A stretch of DNA of 64,000 nucleotides from Nocardia amamiensis (GTDB lineage: Bacteria > Actinomycetota > Actinomycetes > Mycobacteriales > Mycobacteriaceae): assembly GCF_015477605.1 (NCBI RefSeq), contig NZ_JADLQX010000001.1, forward strand, positions 186,001-250,000, in the 5' to 3' direction. The notes under the pieces were generated by a model that did not search any database, had not been told where the DNA came from, and saw nothing but the letters and a program-made list of their open reading frames with translations. The position numbers and the translations under genes were made by a program. Below, piece by piece: positions 8,862-16,762 of the stretch (position 1 is the stretch's first letter; the number at the start of each line of letters is the position of its first letter).

Positions 8862-9296
8862 TCACGCCCCCAGGGCTCGTTCCACGGTTCGCGTGGTGCC
8901 CTGTGCCACCGCGCAGAGCACGGGTTCGCGGTCCGGGCCCTCGGCGTAGATCTCGCAGTGCACCACGGCCTGCCGTCGGGTCGAGCCCGTGACGGTCGCT
9001 TCCGCACGCAACCGCGTCCCCGCGGCCGGCCGCAGGTAGGTGATGGTGAAACCGCCGGTGAGCACGTTCGGCCCGAGGACTGTTCCCGCTGCGAAGGTGA
9101 GCGCGTTGTCGGCCGCGTAGGAGAGCACGCCGCCGTGCACGAAGCCGAATTGCTGGCCGAGTTCGGGACGGATGCGGATGACCAAGGTAGCGGCGCCGTC
9201 GCCGAACGCGGTGATCTCGGTGCCGACCAGGGCGGCGAACGGCTGAGCGTCGAGTACCTTTCGCGCGCTGTCGATGTCCAGCGTGGAGGCGGTCAT
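8862..9296 (-). CDS. PaaI-type hotdog thioesterase
   Basis: 144 aa, one hotdog domain. The signature FGFVHGGVLSYAADNALTFAA holds the conserved HGG and the Asp on the long helix typical of PaaI/DUF4442-like acyl-CoA thioesterases. The start at 9296 overlaps the tetR stop by 4 bp (ATGA), so the two genes are translationally coupled and the regulator probably controls this enzyme. The substrate is unknown; an aryl- or acyl-CoA is expected from the family. Confidence 0.85.
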   Translation of the reverse strand: MTASTLDIDSARKVLDAQPFAALVGTEITAFGDGAATLVIRIRPELGQQFGFVHGGVLSYAADNALTFAAGTVLGPNVLTGGFTITYLRPAAGTRLRAEATVTGSTRRQAVVHCEIYAEGPDREPVLCAVAQGTTRTVERALGA

Positions 9297-9874
9297 TCGG
9301 AAACCTTTCCGTCGAGGGTGCGGTCGGCGACGAGAGTGAGCCAGGCGGCGTCGGCGAGTTCGCTCGCGACTTCGGTCGGAGCGATGCGCATTTCGCCGCC
9401 CAGCCACTGCCGCGTGTACTCCTGCGCTGGTCCGAGCCACAGTGCGTAGACCAAGTCCAGCGGGAGATCACGGACCACCCCGTACCCGGCATGCGTGCGC
9501 CACCAGCGCGCGATGTCGCTCATGAAACGCCGATTGCTCTCGCTCTCCCGTACCCCAGGTGGCCGCGCCGAGGTGAGCACCGTTGCCCGGTACTGGTTCT
9601 CGCTCACCCAGCGCAGGTGCTCGAGCACTCCGGCGGTGATCCCCTCGTAGGCGCCGGTGCTGTCGCCGACCACCGCCCAGAAGTGTTCCTGGTAGTCCGC
9701 GAGCGCGTTGGCCCACACCTGCCGGTACAGGTCGGCCTTGTCCGGGAAGTGGTGGTAGAGCGCCCCGACGCTGGCGCCCGCCGCGTCGCGGATCTGCGTC
9801 AGCGTCGCGTCCAGCGCGCCCCGCTCGGCGAACTGCCGCTCGGCCGCGAGCAGTAACCGATCTCGAATCTTCAT
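9293..9874 (-). CDS. TetR family transcriptional regulator
   Basis: 193 aa. The helix-turn-helix is at residues 20-50 (TLTQIRDAAGASVGALYHHFPDK), followed by an all-helical ligand domain. It is first in a two-gene operon with the thioesterase (ATGA overlap). A palindrome three bases upstream of its start codon is a likely autoregulatory operator. The ligand is unknown; an acyl-CoA or aromatic ester is a reasonable guess from the partner gene. Confidence 0.9.
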   Translation of the reverse strand: MKIRDRLLLAAERQFAERGALDATLTQIRDAAGASVGALYHHFPDKADLYRQVWANALADYQEHFWAVVGDSTGAYEGITAGVLEHLRWVSENQYRATVLTSARPPGVRESESNRRFMSDIARWWRTHAGYGVVRDLPLDLVYALWLGPAQEYTRQWLGGEMRIAPTEVASELADAAWLTLVADRTLDGKVSE

Positions 9875-9876
9875 AT

Positions 9877-9893
9877 CCAGAATTTAGTTCTGG
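9877..9893. promoter_or_regulatory. Candidate TetR operator
   Basis: CCAGAA-TTTAG-TTCTGG, a 17-bp palindrome with seven of eight pairs matched, immediately upstream of the tetR start at 9874. A bound dimer would cover the translation start region. Confidence 0.65.
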
Positions 9894-9971
9894 TTTCCTG
9901 GCGCGCACAAGGCTGTCCGGGTTCGGCGGAATTCCGGCAGCGTGTCGGAGGGCTGCGGTAGGAACGAACAT

Positions 9972-11042
9972 GTGGCCAGATGGCTGTTGCACGTCGACCT
10001 CGACCAGTTCCAGGCGGCGGTGGAGTTCCGCCGTCATCCGGAACTGCGGGGGCTGCCGGTCATCGTCGGCGGGCACGGCGATCCGACCGAGCCGCGCAAA
10101 GTGGTGACCTGCGCGTCCTACCCGGCGCGTGCGTTCGGGGTACGGGCCGGGATGCCGTTGCGCAGTGCACAGCGCAAATGCCCCGAGGGCATTTTCCTGC
10201 CTTTGGACATGGCGGCCTACGAAGACGCCTCCGACGAGGTGATGTCACTGCTGCGGACGTTTCCAGGGCGGGTCGAGGTATGGGGCTGGGACGAGGCGTT
10301 CCTCGCCGCCGACACCGACGACCCCGAGGGCCTCGCACAGCGGGTTCGCAGCGCCATCGCCGGTTTGGAGCTGACCTGCTCGATCGGCATCGGCGACAAC
10401 AAGCTCACCGCCAAGCTCGCCACCGGGTTCGCCAAGTCGGCGGGCAAGTCATCGGCCGAACCGGCCGCGGACGCCGGAGCCGCCGCGGGCGTCTACCGGC
10501 TCACCGCCGCGAACTGGAGCGAAGTGATGGCCCACCGGCCGACCGATGCGCTGTGGGGTATCGGCAATCGAATCGCCGCCCGCCTCGCCGAGCTCGGCAT
10601 TCACACGGTCGGCGAGCTGATGACGGCCGACCGGCATCGGCTCGCCGCCGAGTTCGGTCCGAACACCGGTCCCTATCTCTGGGTGCTCGGACACGGCAAG
10701 GGCGACACCGAGGTCACCACCGAACCTCGAATTCCCGTCGGCCGCAGCAAATCCGAGACATTTCCGCGCGACCTGACCGATCCGGGCGAGATTCGTGCCC
10801 AGGTCGCGCGGCTGGCCACCGAGGTCGCCGAAGAGATGGCCGCCGCCGGCCGGATCGGCATCCGGGTCTCGGTGACGGTTCGCACCAACACCTTCTACAC
10901 CCGGAGCAAGCAGGAAAAGCTGCCCGAACCGACCATCGACGTCGCGCGGATCGCCGAGACCGCAGTGCGCATAGTCGACCGGTTCGAGCTCGATCGGCCG
11001 GTTCGTCTGCTCGGTGTCCGCCTGGAGCTCGTGCCGCAGTAG
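9972..11042 (+). CDS. dinB2: Y-family DNA polymerase, DinB2-like
   Basis: 356 aa. The palm has HVDLDQFQAAVE, with catalytic acidic residues D9 and D11; the second block is EVWGWDEAFLAAD; then SIGIGDNKLTAKLATGFAK and a little-finger domain ending LDRPVRLLGVRLEL. The wording DPTEPRKVVTCASY and FYTRSKQEKLP matches mycobacterial DinB2 rather than DinB1. Residue 14, the steric-gate position, is Gln (codon 10011-10013) instead of Phe/Tyr. No QLxLF-like clamp motif is visible at the C-terminus. The GTG at 9972 is preferred over the GTG at 9942 because TAGGAA precedes it. Error-prone or ribonucleotide-tolerant synthesis is inferred from MsDinB2. Confidence 0.88.
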   Translation: MARWLLHVDLDQFQAAVEFRRHPELRGLPVIVGGHGDPTEPRKVVTCASYPARAFGVRAGMPLRSAQRKCPEGIFLPLDMAAYEDASDEVMSLLRTFPGRVEVWGWDEAFLAADTDDPEGLAQRVRSAIAGLELTCSIGIGDNKLTAKLATGFAKSAGKSSAEPAADAGAAAGVYRLTAANWSEVMAHRPTDALWGIGNRIAARLAELGIHTVGELMTADRHRLAAEFGPNTGPYLWVLGHGKGDTEVTTEPRIPVGRSKSETFPRDLTDPGEIRAQVARLATEVAEEMAAAGRIGIRVSVTVRTNTFYTRSKQEKLPEPTIDVARIAETAVRIVDRFELDRPVRLLGVRLELVPQ

Positions 11043-11079
11043 TGCCCGGACCGGTCCGGACACTCGTATGCTCGTCGGC

Positions 11080-12075
11080 ATGGAGTTCTGGGCGATGGTG
11101 GCACAGGAATCGGATAGCGGGATCGTCCTGACCCGGCGGCAGGTCGACGAGGAATTCCTCGGACCGGGCGACGTGACGATCAAAGTGCACTACTCGAGCG
11201 CGAATTACAAAGACGGTTTGGCGATCACCAAGGGTGGCGGCGTGGTCCGCAACTACCCGATCGTGCCCGGCATCGATCTCGCGGGCGAGGTGGTCGAATC
11301 GTCCGTCGATGATTTCGCTCCCGGCGATCCGGTGGTCGCGCACGGCTACGAACTCGGTGTTTCCCACAACGGCGGTTTCGCCGAATACGCCAGGGTGCCT
11401 GCGGACTGGATCGTCAAGCTCGATCGGCTGAGCCCGCGCGACGCGGCGGCGATCGGCACCGCCGGCTTCACCGCGGCACTGAGCGTGCAGGCCCTGCTGG
11501 ACCGCGGACTCACGCCGGACGACGGCCCGGTGCTGGTCACCGGCGCGACCGGCGGCGTCGGCAGCGTCAGCGTGGATATCCTGTCGCGCCTCGGCTTCGA
11601 GGTCATCGCCTCGACCGGCAAAGCCGGCGCCGACGATCTGCTCAGCGAACTCGGCGCCAATGAGGTGATCGGCCGCCTGCCGGAGGACCCGAGCGCCAAG
11701 CTGCGGCCGCTGACCAAAGCCCGCTGGGCCGCGGCGGTGGACAGCGTCGGCGGTACTTCGCTCGCCTACATCCTCAGTGCGATCGGCTATGGCGGCGCCG
11801 TCGCGGTCAGCGGTCTCACCGGTGGGTCGGAGCTGCCCACCACCGTGATGCCGTTCATCCTGCGCGGGGTCGCGCTGCTGGGCATCGATTCGGTCAATGT
11901 GCCCATCGAGCGGCGTGCCGAGCTGTGGACCAGGCTCGGCGACGAGCTTCGCCCCCAGCATCTTTCGACCCTGGTGAGCTACGCGCCGGTCACCGAGGCG
12001 GAGCGGGTGCTGCACTCGATCAAGAACGGGACCCACTCGGGCCGAACGCTACTGGGCGTCGCGGGCGAGTTCTGA
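11080..12075 (+). CDS. Acrylyl-CoA reductase (AcuI/YhdH)-type quinone oxidoreductase
   Basis: 331 aa zinc-free MDR-family NADPH oxidoreductase. GroES-like N-domain with NYKDGLAITKGGGVVRNYP and PGIDLAGEVVES, then the Rossmann domain with VLVTGATGGVGSVSVDIL. The YhdH/YhfP (AcuI) subfamily is indicated by KDGLA and GISLRG-like GVALLGIDSVNVP. AcuI enzymes reduce acrylyl-CoA to propionyl-CoA; the substrate here is inferred. The start ATG at 11080 is the usual MEFWA-type start; an in-frame ATG at 11068 is possible. It lies 37 bp after the polymerase gene on the same strand. Confidence 0.87.
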   Translation: MEFWAMVAQESDSGIVLTRRQVDEEFLGPGDVTIKVHYSSANYKDGLAITKGGGVVRNYPIVPGIDLAGEVVESSVDDFAPGDPVVAHGYELGVSHNGGFAEYARVPADWIVKLDRLSPRDAAAIGTAGFTAALSVQALLDRGLTPDDGPVLVTGATGGVGSVSVDILSRLGFEVIASTGKAGADDLLSELGANEVIGRLPEDPSAKLRPLTKARWAAAVDSVGGTSLAYILSAIGYGGAVAVSGLTGGSELPTTVMPFILRGVALLGIDSVNVPIERRAELWTRLGDELRPQHLSTLVSYAPVTEAERVLHSIKNGTHSGRTLLGVAGEF

Positions 12076-12173
12076 AAGTCACGCGAGCGCGGCGTGGTTC
12101 GCCGCCGGATCGGCAAACAACAGCACGCCACGAGGCCCTCCCTTCATGCAGCGGACGGTACTCCTGACCGGTG

Positions 12174-12188
12174 CCACCTAGTAGGTGG
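12174..12188. promoter_or_regulatory. Perfect palindrome upstream of tetR
   Basis: CCACCTA-G-TAGGTGG, a perfect 7+1+7 palindrome 102 bp upstream of the TetR start at 12291. A second short palindrome, CGCATATGCG at 12241-12250, and a direct repeat GACGTGCGC (12236 and 12254) lie closer to the gene. Any could be the operator. Confidence 0.45.
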
Positions 12189-12290
12189 TAACGAAGGCAT
12201 CGCCCCCTTGTGGAACACCGTGCGCAATTTGCCTGACGTGCGCATATGCGAACGACGTGCGCTACGCTCACGGTGACGGAAGGAGTGGGC

Positions 12291-13013
12291 ATGCCCGCGG
12301 AGAAACAGCCGGTGGGTTCGGTGTGGACGCGCCCCAGACGCGGCCGCGAACAACCGGCTCTGACCAGGGAACAGATCGTCGCCGAGGCGGTGGCGCTGCT
12401 GGACGCCGAGGGGATGGAGGCGCTGAGCATGCGCCAGCTCGGCGCCCGGCTGAACGCGGGCGCCACCTCGCTCTACCGCCATGTGACCAATCGCGACGAG
12501 CTGATCGAGCTGGTGGTCGACGAGGTCTACGGCGAGATCAGCGTTCCCGAGATCGGCGATCCGGCGCAGTGGCGCACGGCAGCGCAGGAGTGCGCGCTGA
12601 GCCTGCGCGCGATGATCTTGCGCCACCCGTGGATGGCCTCGACGCTCGGTCAGGTGGGGTTGTCCTACTTGGGCCCGAACGTCATGCGGCTCAACGACCG
12701 CATGGTCGGGCTGTTCGAAGCGGGCGGCTTCCCCGTCGACGAGGCCGGCGACGGCATCGGCGCCGTGATCAGCTACGTGGTCGGCATGGGCATCACCGAG
12801 GCGGCGTATCTGACCCTGCTGGTCCGCAGCGGAAAGACCGAGAAAGAGTGGCTGGCCGAGCTGCGGCCCGCTGCCGAAGAGGCTGCGCGGGAGTTCCCGC
12901 GCATCCAAGATGATTGGCACCAGGACCCGGAACAGCGGCGCGAGCAAAAGTTCCGCTATGGGCTGGACCGTGTGCTGGACGGGCTCGACGCGCGCCGTAC
13001 CACCCGACCGTGA
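12291..13013 (+). CDS. TetR family regulator with TetR_C domain
   Basis: 240 aa. The helix-turn-helix spans roughly residues 27-70 (TREQIVAEAVALLD, then LSMRQLGARLNAGATSLYRHV). The remainder is the longer C-terminal domain of the TetR/TetR_C class. GGAAGGAG at 12278-12285 fixes the start at 12291. The neighbours are an AcuI-like reductase behind it and a secreted peptidase ahead, both on the same strand; neither is clearly its target. Confidence 0.9.
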   Translation: MPAEKQPVGSVWTRPRRGREQPALTREQIVAEAVALLDAEGMEALSMRQLGARLNAGATSLYRHVTNRDELIELVVDEVYGEISVPEIGDPAQWRTAAQECALSLRAMILRHPWMASTLGQVGLSYLGPNVMRLNDRMVGLFEAGGFPVDEAGDGIGAVISYVVGMGITEAAYLTLLVRSGKTEKEWLAELRPAAEEAAREFPRIQDDWHQDPEQRREQKFRYGLDRVLDGLDARRTTRP

Positions 13014-13124
13014 CGCCCGGGCTCTGCCCGAGTGGGAAGGGGTCGCTACTGCCGCGGCCCTGATCCGATACGGTTCACTGCGCAACAATCCCGCGTGTTC
13101 GCTCCCGTCGAGAGGCGAAGTCTG

Positions 13125-14642
13125 TTGTCAGCGAAGCTGTTCTGGCGGTCGATATCGGTACTGGCGGTCTCCGCGCTGCTGGCTGTGCCCGCGTACAGCC
13201 ATGCGGAGCCGGTTGACGAAGCGCACCCCGCCGGGTTGGACCGGTTCTATCAGCAGCGGCTCGAGTGGAAGCCCTGCGGGATCGAGAACCTGGACAAGGC
13301 GGGTGGCGAGTGCGCGGATGTACTAGTGCCGCTCGACTACAGCAAACCCGAGGATCGCACGATGATCGTGGCGATCTCGCGGGTCAAGGCTGCGGACGCG
13401 GCACGGCGCCGGGGCATTCTGCTGTCCAACCCGGGCGGTCCCGGGGGGCAGGGCCTGGACAGCGTGGATCTGCTCGGTGACGTGCTGTCACCGGAGGTGC
13501 TGGCGAGCTACGACCTGATCGGCATGGATCCGCGCGGAGTCGGCGCGTCCGGCCGGACGCGGTGCGGATGGCCGGTCGGCGAGATGGTGCGCTCCGCGGG
13601 GCTGGACATGCTGGGATTCGTCCACGACACCGTACAGTCCGCGGGCATGGCCGCGTCCTGCCTGATTCGTGATCCGATCACGATGCGGCAGTTCACCACG
13701 CGCAACACCGCGCGGGATATCGATATCGTGCGAGCGGCGCTCGGTGAGCGCACGATCAACTTCTACGGCTTGTCCTACGGCACGTACCTCGGTGCGGTGT
13801 TGACCCAGATGTTCCCTGAGCGCCTCGATCGGGTGGTGCTCGACAGCGCGATCGATCCGGACCGGTATTGGACCGGCTTGGTGCAGGACTGGGGTCCGGC
13901 AGACGAAATCGCGCTGGACGACTGGGCCGGGTGGGCGGCGGTCCGGGATGGCGAGTTCCGGCTCGGTGCGACTCCGCAGCAGGTGCGAGCCAACATCGAG
14001 GAGCTCGTACGGGTCGCCGCCCGTCAGCCGATCGTCATCGATGGATTCGCGATCAACGATCACTGGCTGCCGTTCATCTTGCACGCCTTGCTGACCAATT
14101 TCCGGCTCAACGAAGCCTTGGCCGCCACCGTGCGGGAGATCGCCGACGCCGCGGGCGGTCCGCCGACGACGTCGCGCACACCCCGGCTGCGCGCGATCGT
14201 GCAGGCGCTGCGCGACGAGGAGAATTCGGCGCTGGCACAGATCGCCTGCGGTGATGTCGGCGCACCGATCGATCCGACCTGGTACTGGCGCAACATCGAA
14301 GAGACCCGTGCCACGCAACCGGTGTTCGGCGCACTGGCCGGCAATATCCAGCCGTGCGCCTTCTGGCCGCGGCCCGTGGAACCCCCGACGGTTGTCCGGA
14401 ATTCCGTTCCCGCACTCATCGTGCAGGCTAGCGGAGATCCGCGGACACCCTATGCCCACGGTCTCCGATTGCACCAGTATCTTTCCGAGTCACGGATGGT
14501 CACGCTGCAGGACGTCCGCATCCACATGACCTTCCGGCCCGATCTCAGCAGTTGTGTGAACAGCGCGATCAACGCCTACTTCGGCGCGGGCACATTCCCG
14601 GACACCGACATCACCTGCTACGCGAATCCGTCCGCCATCTGA
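13125..14642 (+). CDS. Secreted tripeptidyl aminopeptidase-like alpha/beta hydrolase
   Basis: 505 aa from a TTG start at 13125, which follows AGAGGCGAAG; a GTG at 13095 is the alternative. The signal peptide is MSAKLFWRSISVLAVSALLA followed by VPAYSHA, with cleavage expected after AHA-like SHA. The mature enzyme has the S33-type architecture: NPGGPGGQG oxyanion strand, DPRGVGASG, nucleophile Ser in FYGLSYGTYLG, Asp in VQASGDPRTPYAHG and His in RIHMTF, with a C-terminal TAP-like domain. Several Cys pairs fit an exported protein. Predicted to release short peptides from N-termini; the exact substrate is unknown. Confidence 0.87.
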   Translation: MSAKLFWRSISVLAVSALLAVPAYSHAEPVDEAHPAGLDRFYQQRLEWKPCGIENLDKAGGECADVLVPLDYSKPEDRTMIVAISRVKAADAARRRGILLSNPGGPGGQGLDSVDLLGDVLSPEVLASYDLIGMDPRGVGASGRTRCGWPVGEMVRSAGLDMLGFVHDTVQSAGMAASCLIRDPITMRQFTTRNTARDIDIVRAALGERTINFYGLSYGTYLGAVLTQMFPERLDRVVLDSAIDPDRYWTGLVQDWGPADEIALDDWAGWAAVRDGEFRLGATPQQVRANIEELVRVAARQPIVIDGFAINDHWLPFILHALLTNFRLNEALAATVREIADAAGGPPTTSRTPRLRAIVQALRDEENSALAQIACGDVGAPIDPTWYWRNIEETRATQPVFGALAGNIQPCAFWPRPVEPPTVVRNSVPALIVQASGDPRTPYAHGLRLHQYLSESRMVTLQDVRIHMTFRPDLSSCVNSAINAYFGAGTFPDTDITCYANPSAI

Positions 14643-14647
14643 CCGGC

Positions 14648-14681
14648 ACCGCCGACCCGGCGATAAGCGCGGGTCAGCGGT
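14648..14681. terminator. Hairpin between convergent genes
   Basis: An imperfect inverted repeat, ACCGCCGACCCGGCG with a partner GCGCGGGTCAGCGGT around ATAA, between the peptidase stop and the ABC transporter stop. It could terminate both transcripts. Confidence 0.6.
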
Positions 14682-14705
14682 GGTTGTGGCGCTGCGCGGC
14701 GGCGA

Positions 14706-16586
14706 TCACGCTGCGACGGTCACGGGCTCGTCGGCGAACTGCGTCCGGTACAGCTCCGCGTAGCGGCCGTCGGCGGCGAGCAGCTGGGTGTGCGTGCCGC
14801 GCTCCACGATTCGCCCATCCTCCAGCACCAAGATCTGGTCGGCGGCGCGGATCGTGGACAGCCGGTGTGCGATCACCAATGCGGTTCTGCCGTCCAGTGC
14901 TTCGGAAAGCGCCTCCTGCACGGCGGCTTCCGAGGTCGAGTCCAGCGATGCCGTCGCCTCGTCCAGGATGACCACCCGTGGCTGCTTTAGCAGCAGACGC
15001 GCAATGGTCAGGCGCTGACGCTCTCCGCCGGAGAGCCGGTAGCCCCGCTCGCCGACCACCGTCTCCAGCCCATCCGGCAGCGAGGCGACCAGCTCACGCA
15101 GCCGTGCGCGCTCGAGCGCGTCCCAGAGTTCGTCTTCGTTCGCTTCGGGCCGGGCGAGCAGCAGATTTGCCCGGATGGTGTCGTGGAACAGATGACCGTC
15201 CTGGGTGACGAGCCCGACCGTCTCCCGCAACGACCGGGTGCTCAGCTCGCGCACGTCGGTGCCGTTCAGCCGCACCGCGCCGCCATCCACGTCGTAGAGC
15301 CGGGAAACCAGCTGGGCGATGGTCGATTTGCCCGCGCCCGACGACCCGACCAGGGCGATCAGCTGTCCTGGTTCGGCGTGCAGTGACACCCCGTGCAGTA
15401 CTTCCACCCCGCCGCGGGTGTCCAGATTCGCCACCTCCTCGAGCGACGCCAGCGAAACCTTGTCGGCCGACGGGTAGCCGAAGCTCACCTCGTCCAGCTC
15501 CACGGAAACCGGGCCGTGGGGAACTGGTTTCGCGTTCGGCGCTTCCTCGATCAGCGGTTTCAGGTCGAGCACTTCGAAGACCCGCTCGAAGCTCACCAGC
15601 GCGGCCATGACTTCCATCCGGGCGCTGGCCAGCGCGGTCAGCGGCGTGTAGAGCCTGGTCAGCAGCAGCGACAGCGACACGACCGCGCCCGCGTCCAACT
15701 GCCCGCGCAGCGCGTACCAGCCGCCGAGCCCGTACACCAGAGCGATCGCCAGCGCCGACACCAGCGTGAGCGAGGTGACGAACACGGTTTGCAGCATCGC
15801 GGTGCGCACACCGATGTCCCGCACCCGGCGCGCCCGCAGCGCGAACTCGTCGGACTCCTGCTCCGGACGGCCGAACAGCTTGACCAGCGTCGCGCCCGGC
15901 GCGGAGAAGCGCTCTGTCATCTGGGTGCTCATCGCCGCGTTCAACCTGGCAGCTTCCCGCTGCATGTCGGCCAGGCGGTTGCCCATCCTGCGCGCCGGGA
16001 CCACGAACACCGGAAGCAGCAGCAGCGCGAGCAGCGTGATCTGCCAGGAAATGCCGATCATCACGCCGAGCGTCAGCGCGAGGGTCACCAGATTGGCCAC
16101 CACGCCGGACAGCGTGTCGCTGAACGCGCGCTGGGCGCCGATCACGTCGTTGTTCAAGCGGCTGACCAGCGCGCCGGTCCTGGTCCGGGTGAAGAACGCG
16201 ACCGGCATCTTCTGCACGTGGTCGAACACGGCGGTGCGCAGGTCGAGGATCAATCCCTCGCCGATCCGTGCCGACATCCAGCGAATCGCCAGCCCGAGCC
16301 CCGAGTCGATCACCGCCAGCCCACCGATCACCAGCGCGAGGATGACCACCACCCGCGGCGCCGCACCACCCACGATGTCGTTGACGACCCGGCCCGCCAG
16401 TACCGGCGTGGCCACCGCCAGCAGCGCCGACACCACACTGAACAGCAGAAACGCCCCGATCCGACGGCGATGCGGCGCGGCGAACCGGACGATGCGCTTG
16501 GCGGTGGCGAGACGGAACGGTCGCTGTTCCCGCGGCGCGTTGGCCCGCCGGTACATCTGACTCCATGCCACGGATTCGATGCTCAC
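14706..16586 (-). CDS. ABC transporter, fused permease and ATPase
   Basis: 626 aa half-transporter. The first 330 residues are a type-1 exporter membrane domain with six hydrophobic segments (for example IGAFLLFSVVSALLAVATPV and ITLLALLLLPVFVV). The ATPase carries Walker A GSSGAGKST, signature LSGGERQR, Walker B VVILDEAT and a switch His in IAHRLST. The GTG start at 16586 has GAGGGAGAA upstream. A homodimer is likely, since no partner is adjacent. Resembles multidrug or lipid exporters (MsbA-like); the substrate is not deducible. The coding region is on the opposite strand to the flanking genes. Confidence 0.92.
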   Translation of the reverse strand: MSIESVAWSQMYRRANAPREQRPFRLATAKRIVRFAAPHRRRIGAFLLFSVVSALLAVATPVLAGRVVNDIVGGAAPRVVVILALVIGGLAVIDSGLGLAIRWMSARIGEGLILDLRTAVFDHVQKMPVAFFTRTRTGALVSRLNNDVIGAQRAFSDTLSGVVANLVTLALTLGVMIGISWQITLLALLLLPVFVVPARRMGNRLADMQREAARLNAAMSTQMTERFSAPGATLVKLFGRPEQESDEFALRARRVRDIGVRTAMLQTVFVTSLTLVSALAIALVYGLGGWYALRGQLDAGAVVSLSLLLTRLYTPLTALASARMEVMAALVSFERVFEVLDLKPLIEEAPNAKPVPHGPVSVELDEVSFGYPSADKVSLASLEEVANLDTRGGVEVLHGVSLHAEPGQLIALVGSSGAGKSTIAQLVSRLYDVDGGAVRLNGTDVRELSTRSLRETVGLVTQDGHLFHDTIRANLLLARPEANEDELWDALERARLRELVASLPDGLETVVGERGYRLSGGERQRLTIARLLLKQPRVVILDEATASLDSTSEAAVQEALSEALDGRTALVIAHRLSTIRAADQILVLEDGRIVERGTHTQLLAADGRYAELYRTQFADEPVTVAA

Positions 16587-16762
16587 GTTGTTCTCCCTCT
16601 CACTCCCACCCCATCAAAGACCTGGCCACCGACACTAAGACCTAAACAATGGTTGAGATCAAGTCGATTCCCGCCACGCGCCGGTTTCGCGCTGAGCAAA
16701 CGCACGGTGAGGTAGCGCAGCGCCGAAGGCGCTGCTGATCAGACAGAGCCTAGGCTGGCGAG

